Positions 14,282 to 14,724 of a stretch of 14,724 nt of DNA are shown piece after piece. Below the pieces are notes generated by a model, which saw only the letters and a list, made by a program, of their open reading frames with translations, was not told the origin of the DNA and made no database searches. A program made the position numbers and the translations under genes. Each line of letters begins with the position of its first letter. Within the stretch, counting starts at the first letter, position 1. The DNA comes from Phycisphaerales bacterium UBA2266 (GTDB taxonomy: Bacteria > Planctomycetota > Phycisphaerae > Sedimentisphaerales > Anaerobacaceae), in NCBI GenBank assembly GCA_002347125.1, contig DDXG01000293.1:7632-22355 (forward strand), given 5' to 3'.

Positions 14282-14724
14282 GTGTGCCAGGACGAACTGA
14301 ACGCACTGCAACGCTGTCAACGGGGGTCGCGCGAGGCCTTTGAGCTTCTCGTCAACATGTATAAAAAGGACGCCTACTTTATCGCACTGGGGCTGGTTGG
14401 GAATAGAGAGGATGCACTGGATTTGTCGCAGGAGGCCTTTGTCCGGGCGTTCCGCCATATCCGCGACGTCCAGCCCGGGCGCCGCTTCTTCCCCTGGTTC
14501 TACCAGATCCTGCGGAACCTCTGCGTCAGCCACCTGCGTAAACGCAAGCATCGCCTCGCCGCCAGCCTTGACGATACGAACTGCCCCGAGGTCGAGGCCC
14601 GGGGCGACAGCTTCAGCCCGGACGCCGTCGTCGGGAAGGCCGAAACCAGGAACATCGTGTGGGAGGCGATCTCCAAACTCGAACCCAAACACCGGGAGGT
14701 GATCATCCTTCGCCACTTTCGCAA
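14282..14724 (+). CDS. ECF-type sigma factor, partial (C-terminus beyond right edge)
   Basis: An open frame from GTG 14282 to the window edge encodes 147 residues without a stop. GGGAG at 14267-14271 lies ten bases upstream. Region 2 is clear: SREAFELLVNMYKKDAYFIA (16-35), then LVGNREDALDLSQEAFVRAF (38-57), the core-binding segment, and RRFFPWFYQILRNLCVSHLR (67-86), the promoter-melting segment, with a basic RKRKHR tail. A linker (94-125) leads to the first helix of region 4 (WEAISKLEPKHREVIILRHF, 127-146); the helix-turn-helix itself lies off the edge. It differs clearly from the sigma factor at 8846-9472, so it is not a recent duplicate. Its anti-sigma partner, if any, would follow beyond the window. 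It is divergent from the exported oxidoreductase. Confidence 0.9.
   Translation, partial: MCQDELNALQRCQRGSREAFELLVNMYKKDAYFIALGLVGNREDALDLSQEAFVRAFRHIRDVQPGRRFFPWFYQILRNLCVSHLRKRKHRLAASLDDTNCPEVEARGDSFSPDAVVGKAETRNIVWEAISKLEPKHREVIILRHFR

Noticed and set aside
1..14724. CRISPR arrays, tRNA/rRNA genes, insertion sequences, toxin-antitoxin or phage-defence genes
   Set aside because: Looked for by eye on both strands; no regularly spaced repeats, transposase motifs, cloverleaf sequences or known defence domains were seen.

Overview
The window is GC-rich bacterial chromosome with normal gene density and no phage, transposon, CRISPR, tRNA or rRNA signal. Several features point to Planctomycetota, most likely a Phycisphaerae-like lineage. 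These are a Tat-exported Gfo/Idh/MocA oxidoreductase, two ECF sigma factors, a transmembrane anti-sigma-like protein with the pseudopilin-like 'H-x(10)-DGHV' domain typical of planctomycete proteins, and a cluster of exported carbohydrate-active proteins. The assignment is inferred from gene content; no marker gene is present.

Left block (1-4026): a large exported protein of unknown family (minus strand, cut by the left edge) is divergent from a two-gene unit encoding an exported GH5-like glycosidase and an exported five-bladed beta-propeller protein resembling GH43/GH32 folds. Together they look like part of an extracellular polysaccharide-degradation locus.

Middle block (4060-7805, plus strand): a good sigma70-type promoter (TTGACA-17-TATTCT) precedes a hemolysin III/PAQR-type membrane protein. 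Two overlapping genes follow, for B12-binding-domain radical SAM enzymes. Both keep the CxxxCxxC cluster motif, and their product is unknown.

Regulatory block (7828-9472, minus strand): an ECF sigma factor overlaps by 20 bp a single-pass membrane protein. That protein joins an anti-sigma-like cytoplasmic region to a DUF1559-like extracytoplasmic domain. A candidate promoter lies at 9519-9548.

Right block (9740-14724): a zinc-ribbon SAM methyltransferase (minus) is divergent from a RIC/ScdA/YtfE-type di-iron repair protein (plus). A convergent three-gene minus-strand unit follows: Tat-exported oxidoreductase, DUF4097-like lipoprotein with VGS[IV] repeats, and a four-helix membrane protein. 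A second ECF sigma factor starts divergently and runs off the right edge.

The two edge genes (1-1682 minus and 14282-14724 plus) are open at the window ends and were found by reading the frames directly. I see no clearly new defence or mobile system. The most unusual items are the sigma/membrane-sensor pair, the overlapping cobalamin radical SAM pair, and the exported protein at the left edge.
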